Origin: Sabethes cyaneus
Lineage: Eukaryota > Arthropoda > Insecta > Diptera > Culicidae
Assembly: GCF_943734655.1 (NCBI RefSeq)
Contig: NC_071355.1
Coordinates: forward strand, 72,501,449-72,565,448
Reading direction: 5' to 3'
Length of the DNA: 64,000 nt
The translations under genes were made by a program, and so were the position numbers. The notes under the pieces are model-generated. The model had not been told where the DNA came from and did no database searches. It saw nothing but the letters and a program-made list of their open reading frames with translations. Below, piece by piece: positions 21,797 to 32,699 of the stretch; the stretch's first letter is position 1; every line of letters starts with the position of its first letter.

Positions 21797-23123
21797 AGGG
21801 TAAACGGGGTAACAACGCCCGCCGGGGTAAAACCGCCCACCATGGTTTTACAGGGCCTTGCTCAAATTGGTGTTAAATGTTGATGACAGTCATATTACTG
21901 AATGCGTACGCAATATTTTACAATACCTTGTAAAGCAATATCGTATAAACTATCGGAGAAATAAATAAAAATAGATTTTTCGTTATAATTGTTTCGTTTT
22001 TTATAACTTTGTTCCCGCAGAACTTAGGGTTTATTTTATTCAAAACGTTAAAACTTTCAGTAAATCCAACCCACATCGCTTCTCTGATCCTGTCTTCATC
22101 CGACAGTACCTAAATTAGGTAACTGTTCATGCAGTTTTGTTGAAATAAATAGTGAAATGTGTAAATCGGTCATTTGGGGGTAAAACCGCCCACAACGAAC
22201 GGCGCAAGACCGTCGTGTATAATGCTAGTGCGATAAGGAGATTTTTAAAATAATTGCATAGTTTGGACCAAAGGATCTCAGATTTACATAAAACAATATA
22301 AATGTGCTTAGTTTATAGCTGGTGGACTGTTTGGAAAAATCTAAATCGCCAATTTTCCCTGCGGGCGCTATGGACATTTTCTTGTTTTCTCGGATATAGC
22401 TTTTTTTTAATAATTCCTCCCTCTTGGGACAAATAACATAGAATAAACATATTTTTTATGAAAATATAGCAAATTATCTTAGCAATGGAAAAGTAATATG
22501 TATCTGCTTTATCAAACAGAACAATTTGAAATGTCAAAAAATGACCTACCGGATCAATTGCAGGAACTTTAATACCCATATTGTTATATTTTATCTTAGA
22601 TCCTCTCTAGTCCTTAAAGATTGACTCCAGGATGCCTAACCCGATCCATCTTGTTGTCTAAGGAAACTACACGGTATCAATTTCAAGACTGTCGGTACCT
22701 ATATTACTGATATTCTTCCAATACGAGTGGTTGCCGGACACTCTTTCGAACTTGCGAATCTCGGGGAACTATGTATTGTTTGATAGCAAACTGATTCAAA
22801 TTGTTTAAATTAGATAAATTCATGAATCCAATGCCACCAGTTTCATTCTAATCGGTTGAATATTGTTAAAGTTATATGCTATGGCGGTTTTACCCCGTTA
22901 GTGGGCGTGTTTCACCCCGCATGGAAAAAATACTCTATTTTTTGGACGTGTTTCCAAATCGCAATAAAAAATAGAAAATCATTACAGATATTTATGTTTT
23001 TATTTTTTATATGTAGGTAATAGATCAAGTGTTCATTTAAAGCAGATAAATTAGAAATTGAGCTACAACTTTTTTTTATACAGGTGGTTTTGCTTAGGCG
23101 GGCGGTCTTGCCCCGCTTACCCT
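21797..23123. mobile_element. TA-flanked non-autonomous element, motif GGGGTAAAACCGCCCAC
   Basis: TA flanks both ends (21795-21796 and 23124-23125). The ends are AGGGTAAACGGGG and, in reverse complement, AGGGTAAGCGGGG; similarity continues through CGCCCGCC. The motif GGGGTAAAACCGCCCAC or variants occurs forward near 21806, 21824 and 22177, and reversed near 22883, 22901 and 23099. No transposase ORF is present; a minus frame at 22313-22579 has no known domain. Excision at TA rejoins the interrupted LINE frame, which confirms the boundaries. Confidence 0.85.
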
Positions 23124-23125
23124 TA

Positions 23126-23340
23126 CGTGATTTCTACGTGATTTCTCCGTGGACTCTTTTGTATTCTTCCCAGTGTACTATTTGTTTTGCCTTGTTGAAT
23201 AGTTTTCTTAAGAACTTGCGAAATTCCTCAAGAGCTTTATTACACCAAGGCGCTTTCTTGTTGGATGTCCGCGTTTTAATTGGATAGCTTTCTTTATACG
23301 CTTCCGAGAGTTTGGAAATAATATTTATTGAAGCAAGTTT
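23126..23340 (-). pseudogene. Antisense LINE, linker before the RT core
   Basis: The minus strand encodes YPIKTRTSNKKAPWCNKALE, then EEFRKFLRKLFNKAKQ and HWEEYKRVHGEIT, matching the basic linker before the RT in R1/LOA-like LINEs (PWWN-like block). It is followed by a stop and then the TA target of the element at 21797-23123. Confidence 0.7.
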
Positions 23341-23698
23341 CAGCTCTGTATTTTTGCTTCAAAGCATACTGATTTATTCAACAAATTAGACAGGGATCCA
23401 AGGAGAGATACAGGTACAGGTACGGTATTTTTGGGACTTCTATATTTTGTCGGAATTACCCATCTTTGTATTTGAAGCATATGTGCCTAGGATCCGATAT
23501 TGAAGTTCCGTCTAAAACGCGCCAGCTTACTACGTTTTCAGAGAGTTTCGTACTAGTCAGAGAAGTTTGCCTTCACCTAGCACTTGGTCATTCAAAATTC
23601 AAATAAACACTTTGGTATTGATTTTAACCGTCAGACGGAATCATGCCAAATAATATGACACGTGTTGTATGCAACACGCCTGAATTGAAGCAATATAC

Positions 23699-24100
23699 TG
23701 CCCATTCCTTGCTGTTTCTAGTACAGATCAAATGAACTCAGCATTACCAACCAGAAACCAACAATTCTAGCGAATCACTTGCGTTCGAGTTTGTGTTGTT
23801 CTCTAAATTCTTTCATTCTCGATAATAGTGAAATTCATCCATTTTGAACTGCTAATAACGGCAAATGAAATTACAATAAACGTAATCATTACTCTAAAAG
23901 TTTAATTAATTTCCTTCAGCCAGGATTTGGGTGATTTGAAAAAGCAGGCAGTTTAAAAAACTAAACTCAGCAGTTCAGTAGTCATGGCCATGGGCTCGGG
24001 CTGACAGATAAAAGAATACTACCAGGGGTAAAACTGTATGGGCTGAATGCGTTTTATATTCGCCTTCATGCAGGGCAGTCAATTTTTTCAAGCACTAGTT
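23699..24100. repeat. Dispersed repeat, copy A (uninterrupted)
   Basis: It is clearly similar to 46198-46476 plus 48861-49113. Shared blocks include TTGCTGTTTCTAGTA, GAACTCAGCATT, CGAATCACTT, CATTTTGAACTGC, ACGGCAAATGAAAT, TTAATTAATTTC, TTCAGCCAGG and GCAGTTCAG. Copy A carries TTTAAAAAACTAAACT at the place where copy B holds a 2.4-kb insertion. No coding capacity is seen. Confidence 0.8.
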
Positions 24101-24103
24101 TGG

Positions 24104-24254
24104 CGTACCGTAGAACGGAGTCACATTGCTCACCGAAGGTAACATTGATCAGTTCAGTAAAGTTGGCAGAAATTGTTTATTTCACTTGCTTATGAGAATG
24201 GTCTAACTGATCAATGTTACTCCGATGATCAATACTATCCCGTTTTATGGTACG
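24104..24254. mobile_element. Small TA-type MITE with about 50-bp inverted repeats
   Basis: The ends CGTACCGTAGAACGG and, in reverse complement, CGTACCATAAAACGG mirror each other; inner arms GTAACATTGATCAGTT (about 24140) and its exact reverse complement (about 24207) complete a near-palindrome. If TA (24106-24107 and 24251-24252) is the duplication, the element proper is CCGTAGAACGG to its mirror image. Confidence 0.75.
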
Positions 24255-24352
24255 TGTAAACTGGACCGGATTTCCACTACCCGGCTTCCGCTGCTTGAAA
24301 CTATCCTAAGAGATTTTTTGATGCAATAAACTGTGGCCAAATGCATCCTATC

Positions 24353-24987
24353 TAGGGCTTGAAAAGGGATCGCAAGTTGAATGTGACTGCCGTGAATGCG
24401 AACTTTTCGCATTCAAACTCCGCTTTTTGAACGATCATTTGACTGTTTTTTGAATCCAGTCAATCTGCCGTTTGCGCTGCTGCCGTCTTACAATTCATGC
24501 GGCATCTCAGCAAAAGCAAACAGTCGATCTCCCGTTTTACTTTGCGCTTTGAGAATATAAACTACAAACTGACTGGAAGCATACGGTGACGTATTTTTTA
24601 GTTTCTCTTTTTGTCTCCAAATCGGCTGCTCACAGTAATAGTTTGTTACCCGGACGTCGGTCCGACGCAAGCAAAATATGGTTGTTTTTTTTTGTAGTAT
24701 TGAATCATACGATTGTGCAGTTGCTTTTCGTTAGCGTGGTGATTGCTAGTCATTTGACTGTTTTGCAGTCATTCGCTGCTCCAGACGGTAAAGGCAACTT
24801 GATCGAAACGAAAATGTCAAAAAGTTTTAGAACGCGTTCGTTCTGCTGCGTGCAATCGGCGTTTGACTGAGCAAACTGCCAGTTGTGTTATGCATAGCGT
24901 TCGTATTCCACCTCTAAACGAACGGTATGAACTTGAATGCGCGTTGGTGTGACTGCGGTAGAAAAAAAAAGATCAGTCGAAGCCCTG
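24353..24987. mobile_element. hAT-type MITE with perfect 8-bp duplication
   Basis: ATCCTATC flanks both sides (24345-24352 and 24988-24995). The ends are TAGGGCTTG and, in reverse complement, CAGGGCTTC. The 8-bp duplication and the AGGGCTT termini fit a non-autonomous hAT. It has no transposase; open frames inside are incidental. Confidence 0.82.
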
Positions 24988-24995
24988 ATCCTATC

Positions 24996-25511
24996 GCCTT
25001 ACCAATTTCCTTCGGCGGTTTCCGAGCGGGCAACAAACTCGTAATCACTTCTTTGGCGTACATTTTTACAAACATACAATAAAAACTACAAGGTATACAG
25101 CCCTAAGGGTTGTACGAAAGGGTGACGTAGGCCTATGTTAACATTATATTGTAATATTTTGATAACATGTTTTACTTGATGAAGTATTCCTTTATGTTAG
25201 ATTATTAGAGCAAGGATTAATACAGACTGCATTTCTGGTATGTGTATGTTCATAAGTATCTATCGCCTCCAGCTTGGCTCATTGAAACAGTGACCAGATG
25301 CGCTACGGAAACCGCACGTGAGGTTCAGTTCTTCGTTCGTTTCTTGTTGGTGATTGAATTAGCCAAAATTCCGTCCCGGAAGGCACATAATTATCATGAC
25401 ATTCGGGCTTCTAGTAAATGTTTCAAGATAAATGTGAATATCATCCATCAATCTATCCGCCTTGGTGGCCTTCAGTATCAAGTAATAATTGAAGATAAAA
25501 TTGAATTTTCT
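24996..25511. other. No recognisable gene
   Basis: Plain AT-rich sequence. A 92-codon open frame (25242-25520) has no motif I recognise and runs into the target site of the next LINE. Confidence 0.5.
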
Positions 25512-25526
25512 TTCGACTGAAAATAT

Positions 25527-27502
25527 TTTTTTTTTTTTTTTTTTTTTTTTTTATTGGGGCAAATATTCGATTACATAAAATACTTAAGAGTAACTATCCT
25601 ATATCATATTGTGTGTTCAATCACAAGTGGTGACTTTTCAACACTATTAGAATTGCAATATATACTATTATTCTGATTTCTTATGATTTGTTACGACAAT
25701 TAAGATTATTTAGCAGTAGGGATTACAACCTAAATGTAAGGGAAAAAAATATAAATCTTAACCTAATATCTAACCTAGCTAACTTATGATCTATAAAGAG
25801 ACCTAATCATAGCAATAGAGGATTGCAACGATTTTTGACGGAAATTTGAAATAATTTTGTTTGACATAGTTTCTAGGGTTTCAACACCAGTAAGTCTATG
25901 TAATTCTAATGTACTAAACCAAGGAGGACGCTTCAAAATCATTTTCAAAATTTTATTTTGAATCCTCTGAAGACTCTTCTTCCTTGTAATACAACAACTT
26001 GACCAAATCGGAACGGCATATAACATCGCCGGTCTAAAAATTTGTTTGTAAATCAATAGTTTATTTTTCAGACAAAGTCTAGAATTTCTGTTAATAAGAG
26101 GATATAAACATTTCATATATTTATTACATTTTGCTTGAATACTTTCGATGTGGTCTTTAAAAGTAAGTTTTTTATCATAAATTAATCCCAAATATTTAAC
26201 TTGGTCAGACCAACTCAAAGCAACTCCATTCATCTTGATAATGTGATTGCTATTTGGCTTAAGGGAAGAAGCTCTAGGCTTATGAGGAAAAATAATTAAT
26301 TGAGTTTTACAAGCATTGGGAGAAATTTTCCACTTTTGCAAGTATTTGGAGAAAATATCCAAGCTTTTCTGCAGTCGACTACATATGACACGAAGACTTT
26401 TTCCTTTTACGGAAATGCTTGTATCGTCGCAGAATAACGACTTTGTGCAGCCAGCCGGTAATTCAGGAAGATCAGATGTGTATATGTTATACAGGATTGG
26501 GCCCAAGATCGAGCCTTGAGGCACACCTGCTTTAACAGGAAATTTATCAGATTTAGAATTCTGATAGACAACCTGTAAAAATCGATCAGTTAAATAATTT
26601 TGTAAAATTTTTACAATGTAAATTGGAAAGTTAAAATTTAGCAATTTCGTGATTAAACCTTTATGCCACACACTGTCGAATGCTTTTTCTATGTCTAGAA
26701 GAGCAACTCCAGTAGAATAGCCGTCGGCTTTATTAGCTCGTATCATATTAGTAACTCTGAGCAATTGATGAGTAGTGGAATGCCCATGTCGAAAACCAAA
26801 TTGTTCATCTGCAAAAATGGAATGTTCAGTAATATGTGACATCATTCGGTTAAGAATTATTCTCTCAAATAATTTACTTATGGATGGAAGTAAACTAATT
26901 GGCCTATAGCTTGAAGCCTCCGCTGGATTTTTATCTGGTTTCAAAATAGGTGTAATCTTAGCAGTTTTCCATAAGTTAGGAAAATATGCTAATTTAAAAC
27001 AGTTATTAAATATTTTAACCAAAAGTTGATAAGTGATTTCAGGGAGTTTTTTAATTAAAATGTAAAATATCCCATCGTCACCAGGAGCTTTCATATTCTT
27101 GAATTTCTTGATAATTGAACGAACCTCATCCAAGTCAGTTTCAAATACTTCATTAGGTGAGACGTTATAAGTAGAAATTTGATCATATTTTTGAGAGACA
27201 TCGTTTTCAACTGAGCTCACCACGTTCAAATTTAAATTATGAACATTTTCAAACTGCTGAGCAAGTCTTTGAGCCTTTTGTTCATTTGTTAATAGAATAT
27301 GATCGCCATCTTTAATTGCTGGAATAGGTTTTGATGGTTTCTTCAGAATTTTTGACAATTTCCAGAAAGGTTTTGAATAAGGCTTCAACTGCTCAATCTT
27401 ATTCGCAAACTGTTCATTCCTCAAAGCAGTAAATTTTTGTTTTATCTCTTTTTGTAATTCTTTATAAATAATTTTCATAGCAGGGTCTCGAGTTCGTTGA
27501 TA
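25527..27502 (-). mobile_element. 5'-truncated Juan/Jockey-like LINE
   Basis: TTCGACTGAAAATAT flanks it at 25512-25526 and 27503-27517. On the minus strand it starts inside the coding region, runs through the RT, has a 3' region of about 240 bp and ends in about 25 A (seen as T at 25528-25552). Truncation removed ORF1 and the endonuclease. The perfect duplication, long tail and open RT suggest a recent insertion. Confidence 0.92.
25784..27478 (-). CDS. Jockey-clade (Juan-like) reverse transcriptase, 5'-truncated
   Basis: The frame has 564 codons from the first ATG and is also open upstream to the truncation point. It holds the whole RT: KNMKAPGDDG (about 127-136), SYRPISLLP (about 190-198), QFGFRHGHST (226-235), LLDIEKAFDS (260-269) with the first catalytic Asp, GVPQGSILGP (318-327) and FCDDTS (349-354) with the catalytic Asp pair. 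A thumb block, KYLGLIYDKKLTFK, follows. The second RT motif has Cys where Jockey elements usually have Ala (FADD); from memory, Cys also occurs in mosquito Juan-type copies, so it may not be a defect. No stop or frameshift is seen. Without the endonuclease and ORF1 it could not move alone. The first ATG is internal to the ancestral ORF2, so the start is arbitrary. Confidence 0.9.
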   Translation of the reverse strand: MKIIYKELQKEIKQKFTALRNEQFANKIEQLKPYSKPFWKLSKILKKPSKPIPAIKDGDHILLTNEQKAQRLAQQFENVHNLNLNVVSSVENDVSQKYDQISTYNVSPNEVFETDLDEVRSIIKKFKNMKAPGDDGIFYILIKKLPEITYQLLVKIFNNCFKLAYFPNLWKTAKITPILKPDKNPAEASSYRPISLLPSISKLFERIILNRMMSHITEHSIFADEQFGFRHGHSTTHQLLRVTNMIRANKADGYSTGVALLDIEKAFDSVWHKGLITKLLNFNFPIYIVKILQNYLTDRFLQVVYQNSKSDKFPVKAGVPQGSILGPILYNIYTSDLPELPAGCTKSLFCDDTSISVKGKSLRVICSRLQKSLDIFSKYLQKWKISPNACKTQLIIFPHKPRASSLKPNSNHIIKMNGVALSWSDQVKYLGLIYDKKLTFKDHIESIQAKCNKYMKCLYPLINRNSRLCLKNKLLIYKQIFRPAMLYAVPIWSSCCITRKKSLQRIQNKILKMILKRPPWFSTLELHRLTGVETLETMSNKIISNFRQKSLQSSIAMIRSLYRS

Positions 27503-27596
27503 TTCGACTGAAAATATCTCTTCGATGTATCAGCAACAGCAAAAATTGTTTTAGGGATTTTTACAGTATTATAGCTTAGTAGTTTGAAGGGAACGC

Positions 27597-27938
27597 CAGG
27601 GATGATTCGATCACTTTGACTCAATTTTAATTCATTTGACAGTACCGTCTCAGCCGAGCAAAATTTGACAAAGTGGTGACATATGGGTCAATTGTAGGTC
27701 AATTGTAGCTCTTATTCACAATTTTGATGAATGAAGTTTTGCTGTATATTTTGTATTTACGGTGCTACAATACTAGTTTCTCTATAGTAACTAAGTGAAC
27801 GTTCATTTAGTCACTATTGAGTTACTAGCATTGTAGCACTGTAACTATGTCCCATATATCGCTTTACCAAATTTTGCTCGACTGAGACGGTACTATCAAA
27901 TGAATCAAAATTGAGTAAAAGTGATTGAATCATCCCTG
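27597..27938. mobile_element. hAT-type MITE with about 95-bp terminal inverted repeats
   Basis: Ends CAGGGATGATTCGATCACTT and, in reverse complement, CAGGGATGATTCAATCACTT; similarity continues past GTACCGTCTCAG and GAGCAAAATTTG for about 90 bp. Flanks GGGAACGC (27589-27596) and CGGAACGC (27939-27946) give an 8-bp duplication with one mismatch. It is non-coding. Confidence 0.85.
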
Positions 27939-28082
27939 CGGAACGCCACAAAAGTAGCATATATTTAAAGTTTTAAGTACGATTAACTAAACATTTTTAC
28001 AAGAAAGTTAATTTGCAATTTATTATAAATACGAATTGCAGATTACGAAAAATTTTATTTAACCTTCATTTAATTTGTTGGT

Positions 28083-28098
28083 GGCCCTTGAAAGGGCC
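28083..28098. repeat. 16-base hairpin GGCCCTTGAAAGGGCC
   Basis: It has a six-base stem and four-base loop. On the minus strand it reads GGCCCTTTCAAGGGCC with ACC-rich flanks, a layout like the stem-loop at histone mRNA 3' ends. However, no histone frame lies upstream on that strand, so a histone role is not supported. Confidence 0.4.
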
Positions 28099-28289
28099 AT
28101 TGGTTACAAATAACATCAAAGCCAAAGCAAGTTCAGTGCAAATACCGGATGCCTTTCCCTTTTGGCATGAATGGCAACCAGAGGGGTGGTGTGGGCGTCA
28201 AACTACATACATTGTCCATGTCCCACCCATTGGTTTTGGTACTTTTGGTTCTGGTACCTACTTACTGATTGATTCATCGTAAAACAACT

Positions 28290-31200
28290 TAAACTAATCA
28301 GAAATCATTTAAACACAGCTTAGTGACTATAATTTAACTATTACTAGCTGTTATTTTCGATATGAAGGCTACTTCAGAGTTGTTCGCTTCCATGGATGTT
28401 TTGTCCGCCTAATTTTGACAACTTCATGAAAGATTATTATAAGTATGTTACTATAAAATTGCTGGACATTTTATCTTTCCAACGACATATTAACAGTTAT
28501 GTTTCGTTCTGTAGTATAGAAGTTTAAGCATTTGAAATCTTTCATTCAAACGTTACACTTCTATTTTCATTTTCACAAAGTGCTACCCTATCCAGTATAG
28601 TAAACAAAGACGTAGTCCTACATCAAAAATTCCGATGTTCTGATACAGCACTTAGTAGTAAACGTAAACAGATACACTGTCCACAAAAATAAATAGTTAG
28701 TTACTTAAATTAACCCAATATTGAAGTTTAAACATTTTTGCATTTTTTCCTGTCGCACCCTTTTTAACATGCCTGCAGTGCCTAGAGGTATGTTCTACTT
28801 TTAACAGGAAGTATCCAACTAACATAGCTTTCCTTCTTCCTTGAATTGATCCACGTTATAAGGTTTTGCAAGGTGAAGTCACGAATGTACCGGATTGAAC
28901 GCAATTCACCCATTTGACATCCACTCATGGTTTGTTTACTATTTGTTGGACGAGCGCGATATGCATAAATTGAAGTTAAACGTTTTAAAAGCGTATTATC
29001 CAGCAATGTCGCCCTCCAGACTACTCGGAATGGCAGTTTTTGTGCTTTTCTGACTTAAGCAATATTCACTTTCAACATGTTAACCCACGTTCTAAGTCGA
29101 TGTAAACAAACCACTGATAGACGTCAAAGAAATGAGGTTATGCTCGCCCGTGCAAAACCTTATTAACCACGATCCGAATGGACCCGTGCTTTGCAGCAAG
29201 TTTTCTTGTATTAAAATTCATTCTCTGTTGCCATTTTTACTTCCAGTGCAAAACCAGAAGTGACATCGGTCACGATAATGGAAGCCACTGAACAATCCTA
29301 TCCAACTCCTAGTAGCTAATTGGCCGATGCGTGCCATAATTTTACGCAATCCAATCCTGGTAGACTAAAATCAGCATATTTTCCATATTCTTTTCGCTTT
29401 TCTTCTCTCTAATTTATTCCGCCGATCACCGTTGAAATTTAGTGCTATATGATGATTCCCACCCAAACGTTACCCACTTAAGCGATAGATAATATCGAAT
29501 TACATCGGCCTCCATCGGCTGAACCTGTTGTGTTTCAGCGTGGCACAGACTACATGGAAAAAATTAAAAAAAAACAATCCAAAGATTTATGAACACTTTT
29601 TGGTCAAAATATGTCAATTCGAAACCTGTGCGGAATCGAAATCCGGTGCCGTCAGAGGTGCAGCGAAGATCGATATCAAAAAAGCCTATCGGCGTTGAAA
29701 TCATGCTGAGAGTGTTGATAACCATTGTCGTATCCTATCGGTTGGTCGACATTTCACGGAGCAAGTGCATCTCAGCGTCCCCAAATGAGGACATCTTTCC
29801 AAGAGAGGTAGAGCGTATAACCGACCATCTGTTTCCAAATAGTTTGCGCATTTGAACATAAATTTTACTTGACGATTTTGCCAGAATGAAGGTTCCAGCG
29901 GTTTAGAACTCGGAGATTTGTGGAGCAAGTGTTATCCTAATTTTGAAGCGATAAATTTCCATTCGATACCCTTTATCGTCGCGAAGGTGCTCAGAATGAA
30001 ATTAGAAATCTTCGGAACTTTGAACATTCTGCTAGAGGAAATGTGCAAAAGAGAAGTAGAATCCGGCTAACGTTATTCCGTGCAAGGATGATCCTTGTAA
30101 TCCGGTACTAATATGGATGTTGACCGTCGTGTGTCGGTTGAGAACTTTTTCTTGCCTGTACACCGAAAAAGACTTTTCAATCTGATCCGCGGATAAAGCA
30201 AGCGATTAGCACCATCAACGCCCGATCAATGCGGGTGATAAATATTGCGCTTTCAATTATACTACCATCGCTGATCCGGGCTCGAGCGGCCAGTCAGAGC
30301 GTGCGAACCGTGACAGTTCAAGTGCACACGGCGGAGGTGGTGATTAATATGCAGTGTAAAGTGGTGTTCATTTGGAGACCTTCCACGAGGGACGTTGCAG
30401 GGCAGCCACTTTTCGTCTCTTTTAATGCAGGGTTAGGCACGACATGACACAAACCCGACGCGACGCGACGAGTGGATGAGATCCTAAAAAGGCGTCGGGA
30501 AGTTCGCCGGTCTTACACGGTACGCGCTCTTAGTCTAATTAATGCAATTTGATAAAAACCGCGCGGTACGTCGCATCGTATCGTATCGGTGAAAAGTTAG
30601 ACGAAGTGCCGTAGTTAATAGTCAATTATCGATAATTGTGCCGCTGACAGGTGGAAACTCCGCGTGTGATTTCGCACGCACGCTAACGCCACTTAATCGG
30701 CACATAATTGAATGCAGTGCATAGATTATACGGCAATTTTCAGGGGCATTTAATATGTAGAACACGCGACGTGATAACGTTGTAGTGACATGTAGTAGAA
30801 GCGAAAGTCTTACAGTTGGGCTCATTCCAGTTTATAATTAGTTTATGCATAGGGTAGATTATTCAAATTGGATCAAAAAGTATTCAGGTATTATTATGGT
30901 TTCGACAGCCATGAAAGTCAGGGCCTTCGACATCGTTATGGTTAAAAATGTATTCTCTTAGGTTCATAATTTCAGTTTAAATTTTTAATTAAACCAAACG
31001 AAAGAATACCAGCTATGGATGAATTTCCAAATGCCACAAAATTAATGTGACCTAAATTGAATCGATTACTATTCTAACAACCTAGCAAACATAGTTGCAA
31101 ATTCAAATCAATGATAAATGGCGTGATCTTAAAATTTATGGATTACCAACCTTTTTGCAAACTCCTAGATTTTTCTCTGATATTCCTACCAATAGATCTT

Positions 31201-31915
31201 CCTATTTCGTGCATAACTCCAGCAGTAACAAAATTATTAAAAACCATCCATCCTGAATGTTTTTGTTCTCGTTTCTAAAACAAAACAGCACAACAGATAA
31301 ACATCCATCGCCTTTTACGGCCACGCCGGCGGGAGTGTTGTGTTGATGAATGAATCGCAGCACCATCTATGTAGATGTAGATCTATGTAGATCGCAGCAC
31401 CATCTGCTTGCTTGCGTTCGCTCGTTTCGTTGTCAACGTCGTCCTTACCATCTCGAAAACTTTTTTTTTTTTTGCTTCACACATTCAATGATTTACGACC
31501 ATAAACTTGAACTGAATTGTAGCATCGTCGTTGTTGCGTTGAAGCACTAAATTTCATGCTAGGTTTGCCGCCAAAATCCTATTAGCAGGAAATAGTTTAC
31601 CCGATAAATGCGGCCGGTGACACGTCTTAGATCTATTCTAGTAGGTTCACATTCCTCGGATTTCGGACTCACGATGCTCGCTAATTAGTTATGCATTTTT
31701 GGGAATTGGACGCAAAAGATTACGGTTTGCCGACATGGGAAATGGTTGCCCGAAAAATTTGCATGGTTATTTGTATGGCGGTCATACTCCGCTTACCCCT
31801 CTGCATTGTATACCTTTTGCCTTTAATTATAATATCCTGTTTTCGATTAAATTGTATTTTGACTTTAATTTGAAAAACAACACCGATTTTGTAAATAGTC
31901 ATGTATGTGTTGCAA
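28290..31915. other. No recognisable gene; long spacer
   Basis: I found no conserved domain, LINE block or terminal repeat. The part 30230-30600 is locally GC-richer, with CGACGCGACGCGACG near 30463, and holds a 72-codon frame (30229-30447) without known motifs. It could be a host regulatory or untranslated exon, but nothing in the sequence proves it. Confidence 0.45.
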
Positions 31916-31916
31916 A

Positions 31917-32640
31917 GTCCCCTCTGAACGAATCATCATATCCGTACTGTATCTCGCTGATAATGTCATCCCGATCTTGTTGTCGCCATATGTCCGTCGC
32001 CATATATCCATTGTAACATCAACCTAAGACTTCGCACATCTCTCCATACCACGATCCATCTCATCTGCTGCACGAATGTGAACCGGGACGCACGCAACAA
32101 GGCACTATGAGAGCCTCTGATGGCTCTGACCCAGTCGTGACCCTCAGGATGAATTGCCAAAGTCATGCAGCATCCTGTCATCAAGGTCATCCCGGTCTTG
32201 TGGTCGGAGTCGTGGCAGGGGTTTCTCAGCCTGTATCTTCAGGCAAGTACGCTGAATATCGCGGATCTTTCTGTCCCTGAAATGTTTTTTTGTCCGTAGA
32301 GATATGGTTACGAACCCGCTAGAGCCCAGTACTCCGAGGTCATCAGTCAACTGTTGGAGTTCAACCGGGACGCACACAACTAAACCCTGCTGGCTCTTAC
32401 CCAGTCGTGACCCTCAGGACGAATCGCCATAGTCACACTGTATCCTGCCACCAATGTCATCCCGGTCTTGTGGTCGGAGTCGCATCGAGCATTTCTCAGT
32501 CTGTATCTCCAGTGACACGTTAACGAAACCGAGAAGTTCAACCGAGACGCACACACTAAGGCACTCCGCGAGCCCTTGTTGGCTCTGACCCAGCCGTAAC
32601 CCTTAGAACGAATCACCACAGCTGTACTGTATCGTATATT
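31917..32640. repeat. Four diverged tandem units of about 190-270 bp
   Basis: The block ACGAATCGCCATAGTCA or variants, followed by TGTCATCCCGGTCTTGTGG, recurs near 31926, 32149, 32418 and, in part, 32608. A second block, AACCGGGACGCACACA or variants, opens units near 32080, 32358 and 32537, and a third, TCTCAGCCTGTATCT, closes them. Minus-strand frames across it look alike because of the repetition and are not genes. Confidence 0.8.
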
Positions 32641-32699
32641 TCATCCGGTAGTTATGCAATTAAGCAATCGTTTTTTTTTGTTCCTTAAAAGAGTTCTCA

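Noticed and set aside
28013..28282. 89-codon frame next to the histone-like hairpin
   Set aside because: Neither strand encodes a histone tail or another known domain.
30229..30447. 72-codon frame in a GC-richer patch, possible host exon
   Set aside because: No homology, splice pattern or signal could be supported from sequence alone.
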